Made by a program: the position numbers and the translations under genes
From: Ryuthela nishihirai
Taxonomy: Eukaryota; Arthropoda; Arachnida; Araneae; Heptathelidae
Assembly (NCBI GenBank): GCA_038380435.1
Contig: JAWZYU010000011.1
Span: forward strand, 74,335,501-74,399,500
Length of the DNA: 64,000 nucleotides
Direction of reading: 5' to 3'
Notes under the pieces: model-generated
Databases searched by the model: none
Told to the model about the DNA's origin: nothing
Seen by the model: only the letters and a program-made list of their open reading frames with translations
Part shown: positions 54,030 through 64,000 of the stretch, one piece after another
Layout of the letters: every line of letters starts with the position of its first letter
Position numbering within the stretch: the first letter of the stretch is position 1

Positions 54030-54520
54030 GGAGGAGGAGGAGGAGGAGGAGGAGGAGGAGGAGGAGGAGGAGGAGGAGGAGGAGGAGGAGGAGGAGGAGG
54101 AGGAGGAGGAGGAGGAGGAGGAGGAGGAGGAGGAGGAGGAGGAGGAGGAGGAGGAGGAGGAGGAGGAGGAGGAGGAGGAGGAGGAGGAGGAGGAGGAGGA
54201 GGAGGAGGAGGAGGAGGAGGAGGAGGAGGAGGAGGAGGAGGAGGAGGAGGAGGAGGAGGAGGAGGAGGAGGAGGAGGAGGAGGAGGAGGAGGAGGAGGAG
54301 GAGGAGGAGGAGGAGGAGGAGGAGGAGGAGGAGGAGGAGGAGGAGGAGGAGGAGGAGGAGGAGGAGGAGGAGGAGGAGGAGGAGGAGGAGGAGGAGGAGG
54401 AGGAGGAGGAGGAGGAGGAGGAGGAGGAGGAGGAGGAGGAGGAGGAGGAGGAGGAGGAGGAGGAGGAGGAGGAGGAGGAGGAGGAGGAGGAGGAGGAGGA
54501 GGAGGAGGAGGAGGAGGAGG
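54030..54520. repeat. Perfect (GGA)n microsatellite, 491 bp
   Basis: About 164 uninterrupted GGA units. No substitution is visible. It lies between an RTE 3' segment (left) and an RTE mid-endonuclease segment (right). Long frames of Glu, Gly, Arg or Ser across it are repeat artefacts and not genes. Confidence 0.97.
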
Positions 54521-55429
54521 ATATAGGGCAGCTTAAATTGGATACGACCATTACCTTGTGAAAAGTGTCTTCCAACTTAAGAAGTGTTGTGCGAAGGTTA
54601 AAAAATTTACCTTTAATTCTGAAGCTCTGAAAGACCTAGCTATTGCTAAATCTTACCATGATAGGTTACTTAGTCATTATGACAGTAATAGTTTGGCACC
54701 ATTTCAAACATTCTATTCATTCTAGGCTTGCAAGACACCAGATGGACAGGTAAAGGTGAGATACTTAAAAATAACTTTAAATTTCTCTTTACAGGGAGGG
54801 AGGATGGAAAGTATCACCTATTTCTAAACTTAAACTTCATAAATCCCCAGGGGTAGATGAAATTACTACAGAAATGCTTAGAGCTGGAAATATTTCGGTT
54901 ACCACTTGGACACCTGAAACTAAGAGTACTCCTTTAAGTAATAGGGAGTAGAGGAGGCAAATTTTTGAGTGATAAGGTGCTGAAGCTTATTTTGGAAAGT
55001 AAGAACTGCAGGAATGTCTTTAATCAACACTCAACCAGTCCTAACAGAAAGCATTACAAAGAGCTTAATAAATGTGTAAAGGATCAGTTAGCAGCTGATA
55101 AGAATCTTTGGCTTGATGGCTTGGCTTACAAAGCCAAGAAGGCAGATAGACAATGTAACAGCATAGAGCTGTACCAAATAGTTAATATTTTGTGTGGGAA
55201 GAAATGGGCAAGTATACAGGATTGAAGGATAAACAAGGTAAGTTTATTGAAGATGAGAATTCTGTCATGGCAAGGTGGGCTGAATATTACAGATGTTCTA
55301 AACAATGTGGTTAGTTCTATTTCCATTGTTTGTAATGATGATAGGTGCTTTATTGGCTTTAATGTTGGCCCTATATTACAGTCTGAAGTTATTATGGCTA
55401 TTTCTAAACTGAAACTACATAAATCCCCA
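54521..55429 (+). pseudogene. Scrambled RTE pieces
   Basis: 54521-54690 corresponds to the end of the endonuclease (atatagggcagcttaaattgg). 54716-54800 repeats an earlier endonuclease part. 54820-54930 matches the KSPGVDEITTEML region, and 54960-55429 matches the linker to the early RT ('KHYKELNKCVKDQLAADKNL'). The order is not colinear with an intact element, so several deletions, insertions or gene-conversion events have acted. Interrupted at 55429 by a minus-strand RTE copy. Confidence 0.8.
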
Positions 55430-55736
55430 TCATCATCATCATCTTCAAAGAGCCATGGGCTACAGAGGTCCAACCAGACCATGCAATTTAGTTCTCCAAG
55501 CATGTGTTCCGAGCTATATCTGCTGCATCTGGTCACTACACACCAATTCTAATAAAATCTCCCCCTTTTTATGAGGCCTTTAGGCACATTGTTCATAACC
55601 CTATTTGCTAATCTATAATTATCCATGTGGGCAACATGGTGTCATACCAATATAATCTCTCTCTGCACAATATGCTGCTCAAAGGAGGTTGCTGACTCCT
55701 TCGCCTAATCATTACTTACAAAGTTGAACCATTTAA

Positions 55737-56587
55737 GGGGGCATAGGAGTTTCTCGTGTTGAAAAAAAAAAAAAAAAATCGAAAAAATTTTTTTTTGCAT
55801 TTTCTGATAGTTTTTACCCTTAAGAATGAGAATCCAAAACAGTTTTTAAAATATTGAAATATTACAGAAGATATAACACTTTATTTCGGAGAGCCTGTTT
55901 CACAGCAGTGCGTAGGCAGGAACATTGGACCCATCAAATAATGATTTCTTTAGTCCTTATTTGAAGAGCAAGTTATCTGTGGGTAAAGCATTCATATTTT
56001 TCTCAACAGATGGCATTGTAATCGTTTAACTTTCGTGAATGCAGTTTCTAAACTAAGTTCAAAACAGCAATCTGTTATACAGGCTACCCAATTTCTTCAA
56101 ACTTTCAAATGCGTTTTTCTTGAAACTATGTTTTCAAAGTCGGTACCGGTGATAACTCAAAAACAAATCACTCAATTGACTTGTTTCTTTTTTTCTACTT
56201 ATAGCTTATAAAATTCCCTAGTCCTTATCAGATGCTTTTTTGAAAATTTTAATTTTTTTAAAATTTTTTATAGTTTAAACTGGAAAAAATGAGCTAAAAA
56301 TTGACACTTTTTTTTTTGAAAGGTCGCCATTTTGTTAAAAATTCAAAATTTAAAAATCCCATCTGATACAGACTTTGTACCGCAGACCTCTGTATGGTGT
56401 GCAGGCCAGTATTGGCGTAGCTGTAGTGGAGGTTGTTTTCGAAAATTTGGCTGAATAAAATTTTTTTTCTATAACTACATGAGATGTACTTTCATTTAAA
56501 AAAAAAGTCGTTATTTTACCTTTTTTATTTGCGCCAAAAAATTATGAAAATTGCTTTTTTTTATGGCCGAGAAATTCCTATGCCCCC
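55737..56587. mobile_element. TTAA-flanked element (piggyBac-type, non-autonomous)
   Basis: 851 bp between TTAA at 55733-55736 and 56588-56591. TIRs: left gggggcataggagtttctcg; right, reverse complement, gggggcataggaatttctcg (one mismatch in 20). Interior AT-rich with many A/T homopolymers and no transposase. The host RTE sequence is uninterrupted across a single TTAA when the element is removed. Confidence 0.88.
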
Positions 56588-56803
56588 TTAATTTCTAACT
56601 TGCTGCATAAGCATCTAGAAACAAAGCATCCAGTTTCTTGTTATCACAAAGTGTTACTACCATAACTAACCCTAGAAAGAACAAAACAATTATAGTCTAA
56701 TTTTAGCCTTTAGGTGTATATGCCTATTTCCCCACATTCTCCATAGATTCTCAGCAGCAATCCCTATTCTTCTGTCAATCTCATGCCACACATTACCAGC
56801 ATA

Positions 56804-58015
56804 CACAATCATATCAGAATAATATGACCACCCACGGAATCACAATGTACTTGCTCAGGCGCATCACAGAGTATACATGACAAGGTTGATCACATGGAGA
56901 TATAAACAGCCAGCCAGGACAGATGAGCCGTAGTGCGTAACGTGGGCACAATGGGCAAAAGTATTGATTTGACTGATGTTCAAAAAGGAATGATCATCGG
57001 CTACTGCGTCAAGGGTGGAAGCATTTCGGAAATAGACTTTGTGGGATGTTCATAAGGTTCTGTAGTAAGGATATACCAAGAGTGGACCGCAGCACACCAA
57101 GTACCTCCAGACGTCATAACTGAGGAGCCCCAAAGGCCATCGACCCCAGAGGAGAATGTTGCCTCCATTGACTGGTAAAGGGCAATCGACGTGCAACAGT
57201 GCAGCAAATGACCACTCAAATGAATGCTGGGGCACCAAGGTATGTCCCTGATAACAGTAGAGCGAATCCCAGTTACACATGGGTCTCTAGAGTCGCCGCT
57301 ACATAAAGGTGCCCATGTTAACCAAGATCCATTGGCAACGACATCTGCATTTCACACGGGACTACCATTATTGGACAGTGAAAGAGTGGAAAAAGGTTGC
57401 CTTCTCTGATGAATCGAGCTTTCTACTCCACAGAAGTGACAGGTGGTGGTGGATACAGTGTCAGACACATGAGAACCAACATCCGGACACACTTGTCAGT
57501 CAAGTGCAGGCCGGCGGTGGCAATGTGCATGTCTGGGGGATGTTTTCCTGGTATGACCTGGGACCACTGGTACCACTGGATGGGTCCCTGAACGTCAATG
57601 ACTACCTGTTCATCCTCACTGACCACATGCATCCCTTCATGTTGGACATTTACTCTGGTGGGGATGGTGTCTACCAACAGGACAATGCGTCCTGCCATGT
57701 CGCTAAGGTGGTGCATCACTGGTTCCAGGAACATGACAGCAATGTCTCCGTTCTCCCTTGGCTGGTGTAACCGCCCGACCTCAATCCCATAGAGCACTTG
57801 TGGAACCATTTGGATTGACAGGTTCAGCATGCGGACCCACAACCACGTCATCTTCGGAACCTCTGTGCTCTGCTGGAGTCCGAACAGGCACATGCCTCTG
57901 GCAACCTTCCAGGACTTCATTGTGTCCATGCATGCCATCTCGCTGCTGTCATCCAGGCCAAGGGTGGTTATTCCCATTATTAGGTAGGTGGTTGTATTAT
58001 TCTGATATGACTATG
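56804..58015 (+). mobile_element. Tc1-like transposon
   Basis: 1212 bp flanked by TA (56802-56803, 58016-58017). TIRs about 28 bp: left cacaatcatatcagaataat; right, reverse complement, catagtcatatcagaataat. It sits in the minus-strand RTE copy at what was a TA dinucleotide in the RTE consensus. Encodes a Tc1-type transposase on the plus strand. Confidence 0.9.
56951..57979 (+). pseudogene. Tc1-like transposase (HTH + DDE), broken
   Basis: Starts 'MGKSIDLTDVQKGMIIGYC' with the paired-like HTH ('GGSISEI', shifted 'VVRIYQEW'). Frameshifts fall in the linker (57030-57310). The frame from 57309 is open to 57768 and contains 'VAFSDESSF' (first Asp at about 57408), 'GGGNVHVWGMFSW', and 'VYQQDNASCHVAKV' (second Asp). 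A stop codon (57768) then interrupts it before 'PPDLNPIEHLW' (final Glu). Thirty-six positions, counting the stop, lie between the second Asp and the Glu, slightly more than the 34 of classical Tc1. Inactive. Confidence 0.9.
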
Positions 58016-58848
58016 TATGTTACATAACTCCCAAGATAATTAAACTGACACATCTGCTCAAGACTGCAACCACTCAGATTAACTGAACCACAACCTGCCT
58101 GACCAATTTTCATCATTTTAGTTTTCTCTATTTATTCCCAAACCTACTCTACTACCAGTCACATCAACAGCTCAAATGAAAGAGTTCGTCTCATCAATAT
58201 CATTTTCCAAAAGGGCTAAATCATCAGCATAATCTAAATCAGAAATTTTCAGCTCTCCAGAACATTTAAGGCCAAAAAAGGTGAATTTCGCATAACATAA
58301 TCAATAACCGAACTAAAGAGAAAAGGAGACAAAATGCACTCTTGTCAAACACCAGAAGCAATGCTAAACCAATTGCAACAAGCTTTACTAACTCTCACAT
58401 ATGACTCAGTGTTATTATAAATAGCATTTTAGTAGTGATTTCCTCCCCAGGATAGATGAAATCACTACTGAAATGCTTAGAGTTGGAAATGTTTCTGTTA
58501 CCACATGGCTGATTGAAATTTTGAATATCTTTTATGATAAAGGCATTGTTCCTAAAGATTTTACCAGATCTATTATTATCCCTATTTTTAAAAAATGTGA
58601 TTGCAGTTTTTGTGATAATTGTAGGGGTATCAGCCTATTTTCTGTTTCAGTAAAGTGCTTTGCATGATTATGTTTAATAAAATTTCTTCGTTTACTGCTT
58701 TGTTGATTTCAAAAAGGCGTTTGACTCTGTTGATCATCAAAATTTGTGGCTGATCATGAGATCGTAGGGCATAACTGATAAATTAGTTAGCATAATGAAA
58801 GCTCTCTATAACATCACATCATGTGTGAGAGTTAGTAAAGCTCGTAGC

Positions 58849-59835
58849 CAGAGGTGTAGGAACGTGTTGGCATCAGGGCAGTTGCCAAAGGCACTGGAAT
58901 CACAGGGCGGTGCTGGGGCAACACGAGCAGTTCCACGATATCCAACGTTTATGTGCAAAATAAAATCAAAATATTAGCTGCCCATAGTTCGTTGAAATTA
59001 ATACGTATTGTTTATATTGTTGTATCGTCAAGACAGCATATTATAATCTTTCGTTATTTCCTACAAAAATATATTTTTCCTTTTATCGGTGGACAATTAG
59101 CTGCCCTCTTCCCCCGCACTGCACTTGCCATAAAACAGCTTTGGAGCACAATTTCAAACTGCTCATATTGCTTTCACAAATCATGCTGTTACAAAATAAA
59201 ATTTCGTTACATAGGTATCTTTTTCTTTGAACGGGAGTTCATAATTTGTACATTATATTGAATTATTATGTTTATAAACCCCGGGATTGTTTAAGATCAA
59301 CATGAGGACAGGAGAGAACATCATCACTTTGTTTCCTATCAATCAAGCGAGAACTGACTCAAAAAATTTATTTTGATGAGATTATTAATGATTTTGCCCA
59401 ACAAAAAAATAGGAAACTTAAATTACTTTAAAAAATAATTCATTGCAATTTCTTTTGAAATTATTTATGTGCAATTAATATTTATTCCTGTAACTGTATT
59501 AAAATAATGATAATAAATATATACACCTATCCCTCGATTTACACGGTACTCAGTTCACACAATTTTGGCTTCGCACGGTCAAAAAATGCAAACAGTTTCG
59601 ATTTACACGGTACTGACTGAGATTTCCTTTCTATGTACGTCTCAGTCAGTACCATGTAAATCGAAACTGGTTGCATTTTTTGATCGTGCAAAGTCAAAAT
59701 TGTGTGAACTGAGTACCGTGTAAATCGAGGGATAGGTGCATAACATAAATAAATGTGTATTTTTTTTATCAATAACTGAACAGGACGGATAATTACAAAT
59801 TTGTCAAGGGTGCCAAAAGCCTTGCTATGCCTCTG
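58849..59835. mobile_element. hAT-type non-autonomous element
   Basis: 987 bp; left end cagaggtgtagg, right end (reverse complement) cagaggcatagc. 8-bp TSD ctcgtagc / cttgtagc (58841-58848, 59836-59843), one mismatch. No transposase recognised. It carries the palindrome at 59524-59738. Removing it restores the RTE sequence. Confidence 0.82.
59524..59738. mobile_element. 215-bp snap-back MITE
   Basis: Nearly the whole element is palindromic: left arm cacctatccctcgatttaca..., right arm its complement, about 95-bp arms around a short centre (tttcctttctatgta). Flanking TA on the left and ca/ta on the right suggest a mariner-type TA target. Nested in the hAT element. Confidence 0.78.
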
Positions 59836-60821
59836 CTTGTAGCAATTGGTTTAGCATTGCTTCTGGTGTTCGATAAAGTTGCATTTTGTCCTTTTCTCTT
59901 TAGTTTGGTTATTGATTATGCTATATGAAATTCACTGTAAGGGAAAGATTTTGGCCTTAAATGGTCAGGAGATCTGCAAATTTCTGATTTGGCCTTATTG
60001 GATTATGCTGATGATTTAGCCCTTTTGGCAAATGATGTAGATAACATGAAATATTTCATTTGAGCTGTTGATGAGGTTGGTAATGGAGTAAGTTTGGTGA
60101 TAAACAGAGAAAATTAAAGAGATGAAAATTGGTCAGGGAAGCTGTGGTTCAGTTAATCTGAATGGTCGCAGTCTTGAGCAGATGACTCAGTTTAATTATC
60201 TTGGGACCTATGTAACAGATAGTGATGTGCAGCATAAGATTAACAGAAAAATGGGGATTGCTGCCGAGACTTTTAAGAATCTATGGAGAGTGTGGGGAAA
60301 TAGGCATATACACCTAAAGACTGAAATTAGATTATAATTGTTTAATTCTTTCTAGGGTTAGCTATGGTAGTGAAACTTGGACTCTTTGTAAACAAGATAA
60401 CAGGAAACTTGAAGCTTTGATTCTAGATGTTTATGCAGTAAGTTGGACATTAGGTGGTTCAACTTTGTAAGTAATGATGAGGTTAGGCAAAAGTATCAGC
60501 AACCTCCTTTGAGCACGATATTGTGCAAAGAGAGACTCTGTTGGTTTTGCCATGTTGATCATAGGCATAACTATAGATTAGTGAATAAAGTTATGAAGAA
60601 CATACCTAAAGTTCTCAGAAAGAGTGTGAGAACTAGAATGTAGTGGGCAAACAACTCAAATAAGACCTTGTTAGAATTGGTCTACAGTAGTGAGATGCAG
60701 CAGATCAGCATTTCAGGAAAGATGTGTTTGGAGAACTAAATTGCATAATATGGTTGGACCTCCATAGTCCATGGCTGCTTGAGGATGATGATACAGTGAA
60801 TAGACAATGAACTTTTTTATG

Positions 60822-61211
60822 GATTGGGTTGGGTTGTTTTACCTCTGAGTGGCACTTTTTTGCACACCATGGGCTAAATGTCCAGGTCACATGGACCCCG
60901 AAGGCTCAGAGAAGGTTGGGGGAGGGGACCCACTGGAACAGCTGTTGGGAGACAGATGGTAGCCTCCTGTCAAGGCCATCCAGCGTGTTCTTTAACGTGC
61001 ACAGGATATGGCTCTCCCGCACACGGGGCTACGGTTTAACGTCCCATCCGACGGACGGCGGCCTTTCCAAGTCCATCAGTGTTCCCTACTGACCGTGGGC
61101 AGGGCGGGGATTTTGCGGAGATAAATCTCAACGCTGACCCAGCTGGTACTCGAACCTGGGAACTACAGATTACAAGCCTGGCGCGCTACCGACTGAGCCA
61201 CCCCTGCCCCT
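60822..61211 (-). mobile_element. SINE-B, copy on minus strand
   Basis: Full length, about 390 bp; head at 61211-61145 (ggtggctcagtcggtagcgc, 'ggcttgtaatctg', B-box ggttcgagtacc), tail ggttgggttgtttt at the left. It lies between the 3' end of one RTE copy and the start of the next. No TSD found. Confidence 0.9.
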
Positions 61212-62075
61212 CAGTTGGTAGGTAATCCTGACCAAAGTCCATTGCATATACCTGAACCCTTGCTTCTATGAGCATCACCAAACCTACACTAGAGGAAGTC
61301 CTACCAACATGAGTGGCTTATGCCTTTAGTGGTGGGGGAACAGGTTTTTGCTCCATGCCTGTGATTACGGGCTGTTCGATATATCAGCACTTCCTCTCTC
61401 AATGAATATAGTTTCTTTAAAGATCCCACTAACCATTTCTCTCACAGGTGCTTGGAATGTTAGGTTGTTTTTTTTTTACCTCTGAGCAGCACTTTTTTGC
61501 ACACAATGGGCTAAATGGCCAGGTCACATGGACACCAAAGCTCAGAGAAGGTTGGGGGAGGGGACCCACTGGAACAGCTGTTTGGAGACAAATGGTAGCC
61601 TCCCGTCAAGATCATCCAGCATGTTCTTTAACATGCACAGGGTATGGCTCTCCTGCACATGGGGCCACAGCTTAACGTTCCATTTGATGGACAATGGCCT
61701 TTCCAACCCCATCGGTGTCCCCTACTGACCATGGGCATGGCGGGGAATTTTGCTGAGATAAATCTCAACGCTGACCCAGTTGGGACTCAAACCTGGGAAC
61801 TACAGATTATGAGCCTGGTGTGCTACCGACTGAGCCACTCCCACCCCTTTGGAATGTTAGGATTCTACACAGAGATTATACTCTTGATGTCCTCATACAA
61901 GAATTCCAGCATTAGAACCAAGATATTCTGGGCTTCCAAGAGACCAGATGGATAGGTAAAGGTAAGACATGTAAAAACAATTTGAAATTTCTCTTTTCAA
62001 GGATGAAAGATGGAAAGCATCTACAAGACATAGGTTTGCTTCTCAGAAAACATGCTAGTGATGCTCTTCTAGGAT
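61212..62075 (+). pseudogene. RTE 5' fragment, split by SINE-B
   Basis: Begins cagttggtaggtaatcctga (RTE 5' UTR), passes the start region (about 61316) and continues to 61451. A SINE-B interrupts it, and it resumes at 61849-62075 through 'LLSRKHASDALLG'. Degenerate. Confidence 0.82.
61465..61848 (-). mobile_element. SINE-B copy with 13-bp TSD
   Basis: Minus-strand full copy; TSD ttggaatgttagg at 61452-61464 and 61849-61861, which are bases of the RTE endonuclease gene. Head at 61848-61780 (gagtggctcagtcggtagca, ctcataatc anticodon region, B-box ggtttgagtccc). Confidence 0.93.
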
Positions 62076-62264
62076 AGGGGTGCCCATTACAATGTCCACA
62101 GGCTACCTGACTGGGCTTTTGGGAGGGTGAGAGTAGACATGTATCTAAGATTCAGTTTTGGGGGTGGGGGTAGGGTGGGGATGCTGAGAAAAAAATTAGG
62201 GTTTCCCAATTATTAAAATATTCCACAGGACAAAAAAAAAAATGCTAAAATGATATTCGTGTGG
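62076..62264. mobile_element. Inserted repeat, includes R1 copy 3
   Basis: Begins aggggtgcccattacaatg, resembling a hAT end. From about 62140 it matches repeat R1 (gtatctaagattcagttttg, tttcccaattattaaaatattcc). It replaces a stretch of the RTE endonuclease. Ends unclear. Confidence 0.45.
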
Positions 62265-62366
62265 ATTTCCTGACCAAAACTTACCATGCTATGTTACTTG
62301 GTCATTATGACAATATATGTAGTTTATTTACTACTGAAGTTGAGGAAGAATGGGACCATTTTAATG
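62265..62366 (+). pseudogene. Small RTE fragment
   Basis: accaaaacttaccatgctat to gaatgggaccattttaat matches the stretch after the endonuclease domain (14617-14707). Confidence 0.75.
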
Positions 62367-62557
62367 CAATTAAAGAGGTAAAACGAAAATAATTCTTCTC
62401 TTTTATTACAATTTCCTTTGTAAAAAAATACTGAAAAATCACTAAAATCTAAGAGTAGATTTTCTTTAAAAAAAGGCCAAGAACTGAAATGAAAAAAAAA
62501 TTAGATTTTTAATTATTAAGATTTTAAACCAAAATTTGGTTTAAAAAATTACAAAAC

Positions 62558-63170
62558 AGTTGACAGCCCCGCTTATTATCAGCTATTGGATAATCCTGAT
62601 TGGAGGCCATCAAAGGTACATAAACCCTAACTTCTAGGGGCACTGCTGATCCTATATACAGAAAATGTTCCTTGTTTGCAATTAGGGGGATGCTTGATAT
62701 TGTCATCCTTAACTGTCTCAATAAACCTAGTTTCTTTACAAATTCTATTAATAGTTTTCTTTCTACAGGCACATGGAATGTGAGGATGCTGCATAAATAT
62801 TATTCTTTTGATATTCTTGAACAGGAAATCCAGCATCACAATCAACATTCTGGGTTTTCAAAAGACTAAATGGCCAGTCAAGGTCAGACACTTAAAAACG
62901 AAATTAAAAATAAATTTCTCTTTTCAGGACAGGTGGATGGAAAGCATCTGCAGAATGTGGGTTTGCTTCTTAGCAGAAATGCCAATTATGCCCTTCTATG
63001 ATACGATTGCATTAATGAAAGATTTATTACAGCTAAATTTAAAAAACAAGGATTAAGACTTGAATGTTATTTGTTTATGCCCCCACTGAGGACAAATGAG
63101 AACAAGAAAGACAGGTTTTATACACAACTTCAGGATACTATGAATCCTATCAGAAAAGGAGATATTATTA
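62558..63170 (+). pseudogene. RTE 5' fragment
   Basis: Starts with the 5' UTR (cagttgacagccccgcttat), the start region at about 62640, 'STGTWNVRMLHKYYSFDIL' (62760-62820) and decayed endonuclease to gagatattatta, where the mariner element begins. Confidence 0.82.
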
Positions 63171-64000
63171 GGTTGTTGCAAATGAAATTGCCAAATTGTT
63201 AGTGAAACATTCAACAGCTAAAACTTTGTTAAAAATAACTTAATCGAAATTCACACCAACAGATTCAATACACTTCTGCCACTGAAGCAAATGCATTTAA
63301 ACCGTTGGTAAAAAAATAAGTTCCAGGAAGTGATGAATTCTTTGAAGGCATTTTGAACCGCTGTTAATTGCTAAATGTTTTCCCCCACTAAGAAGGGATT
63401 GAGATGCTTGAAGAAGTCGTAGTCAGTTGGCGATAGGGTCTGGTGAATATGCTGGGTGAGCAAGAGTTCTCATACTGTAACTGAGAATGAGTAACTGTTA
63501 CTGAGAAAAGAGGTCTTCCAGACCATTATTTATGAGATGTGAGGCCCAGAATTATCATGGAGCAGTAGGATGCCATGTCTATTGACCAATGCAGGCTGCT
63601 TCTTGCATAATTTGTCATGCATTTTTGGAGTTCTGCACAATATTTCTCTGCATTTATTGTTTTACCCAGTTTTAGGAATGAATAATGGATAACACTGGTT
63701 GCATGCAGATAACCCAATGGCTTCCAGATGCCAAGAAGTTGTTGAATAATGCACACCTAATTTGCTTGCAATGTCTTGTACAGTTTGGCATGTATCAGAT
63801 TCAATTAAAGCCTTCAAAACATAGTTATCAATCACTTCTTCAGGTCAACCTTGTGGCTTATTTTGAAGGCTAATGTCATCCGATCTAAAATTTTCAAACT
63901 AAATTCATGTTGTCTGTACCCTAGCTGTGCCATCCCCAAGTATTGCATTGATGTTGGATAAGCAAAGCTTCAGAGATGCTCTCTGCAGCGTTGGGTCCCA
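63171..64000 (-). mobile_element. mariner-family transposon, right part beyond window
   Basis: TA (63169-63170) followed by ggttgttgcaaatgaaattg, a typical mariner TIR. Minus-strand transposase pieces: 'SPTDYDFFKHLNPFLVGEN' (about 63420-63360, with the third catalytic Asp), 'YCSMIILG' in one frame and 'LLLHDNSGPHIS' in another (second Asp, about 63550), and 'NAEKYCAELQK' (about 63640). DD34D-type arrangement. Several frameshifts; the first catalytic Asp and left TIR lie near or beyond 64000. Confidence 0.85.

Larger units (their letters stand above)
55430..58443 (-). pseudogene. 5'-truncated RTE copy on minus strand, carrying two DNA transposons
   Basis: The 3' end with (GAT)n is at 55430-55443 and sequence runs to about 58440 in the RT domain. 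A shared tcccca at 55424-55429 and 58444-58449 is a possible minimal TSD. The coding region is heavily decayed. It was later hit by the TTAA element at 55737-56587 and the Tc1 element at 56804-58015; removing both restores continuous RTE sequence. Confidence 0.82.
58444..60795 (+). pseudogene. RTE reverse transcriptase, old copy split by a hAT insertion
   Basis: Resumes the plus-strand copy interrupted at 55429 with 'DEITTEMLRVGNVSVTTW', then decayed RT motifs ('CFVDFKKAFDSVDHQN'). It is interrupted at 58848 and resumes at 59836 with tgtagcaattggtttagc, 'DYADDLALLAND' (60003-60040) and the C-terminal region, ending in gaggatgatgat at about 60793. Many frameshifts; missing blocks near 58670. 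Confidence 0.85.

Noticed and set aside
53988..54575. Long open frames encoding poly-Glu, poly-Gly, poly-Arg or poly-Ser across the GGA array
   Set aside because: Open only because a perfect trinucleotide repeat has no stop in any frame; flanked by dead RTE sequence.
57423..57977. 184-codon minus-strand frame
   Set aside because: Shadow of the Tc1 transposase gene on the opposite strand.

Overview
This window reads as a piece of a large, AT-rich animal nuclear genome, most likely an arthropod or another invertebrate. There are no operons, and no long intact single-copy ORF. It holds introns with GT/AG borders, two tRNA-derived SINE families, RTE-type and Penelope-like retroelements, and DNA transposons of the hAT, Tc1/mariner and piggyBac types. 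A broken multi-copy ORF at 6.2-7.1 kb resembles a gene family I associate with arthropod genomes. The species cannot be named from the sequence alone.

Layout. 0-5.5 kb: hAT remnants, including two transposase pieces in opposite orientation around a GC-rich block, and a Tc1 relic. 6-9 kb: a broken multi-copy gene, a SINE-A copy, and a SINE-B copy inserted inside another SINE-B copy. 9-12.3 kb: coding-like minus-strand sequence I cannot identify, with a 200-bp duplication and a repeated CRE-like (TGACGTCA) block. 12.5-19.55 kb: a nearly complete but dead hAT transposon with an exact 8-bp target-site duplication (TSD), carrying a 3.2-kb RTE retrotransposon in its 5' part. 19.9-24.7 kb: an RTE fragment followed by a Penelope-like element broken into pieces of alternating orientation.

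24.7-47.6 kb is the least transposon-dense part. Several minus-strand blocks look like exons of one or more host genes (25.2-25.7, 29.8, 30.6-30.8, 34.05-34.52 and perhaps 40.96 kb). The pair at 34428-34523 and 34052-34162 joins in phase across a 265-bp intron. Scattered between them are SINEs, short TTAA-flanked MITEs, a piggyBac-like element retaining the cysteine-rich end of its transposase, THAP and Tc1 relics, and several snap-back palindromes. One palindrome (32079-32326) carries a tRNA-like sequence in each arm.

47.6-64 kb is a stack of RTE copies nested in one another. One nearly full-length minus-strand copy (48532-52124) lies inside an older plus-strand copy with an 11-bp TSD. Other copies are split by a piggyBac-like element (TTAA), a Tc1 element (TA), a hAT element (8 bp), SINE-B (13 bp) and a mariner element at the right edge. 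A perfect 491-bp GGA array joins RTE pieces in the wrong order.

Every mobile-element ORF examined is broken by frameshifts, stops or deletions, so the window records past activity. The nested insertions give an order: the RTE family was active over a long span, because it serves both as target and as insert, while SINE-B, Tc1, piggyBac and hAT elements inserted into already decayed RTE copies.
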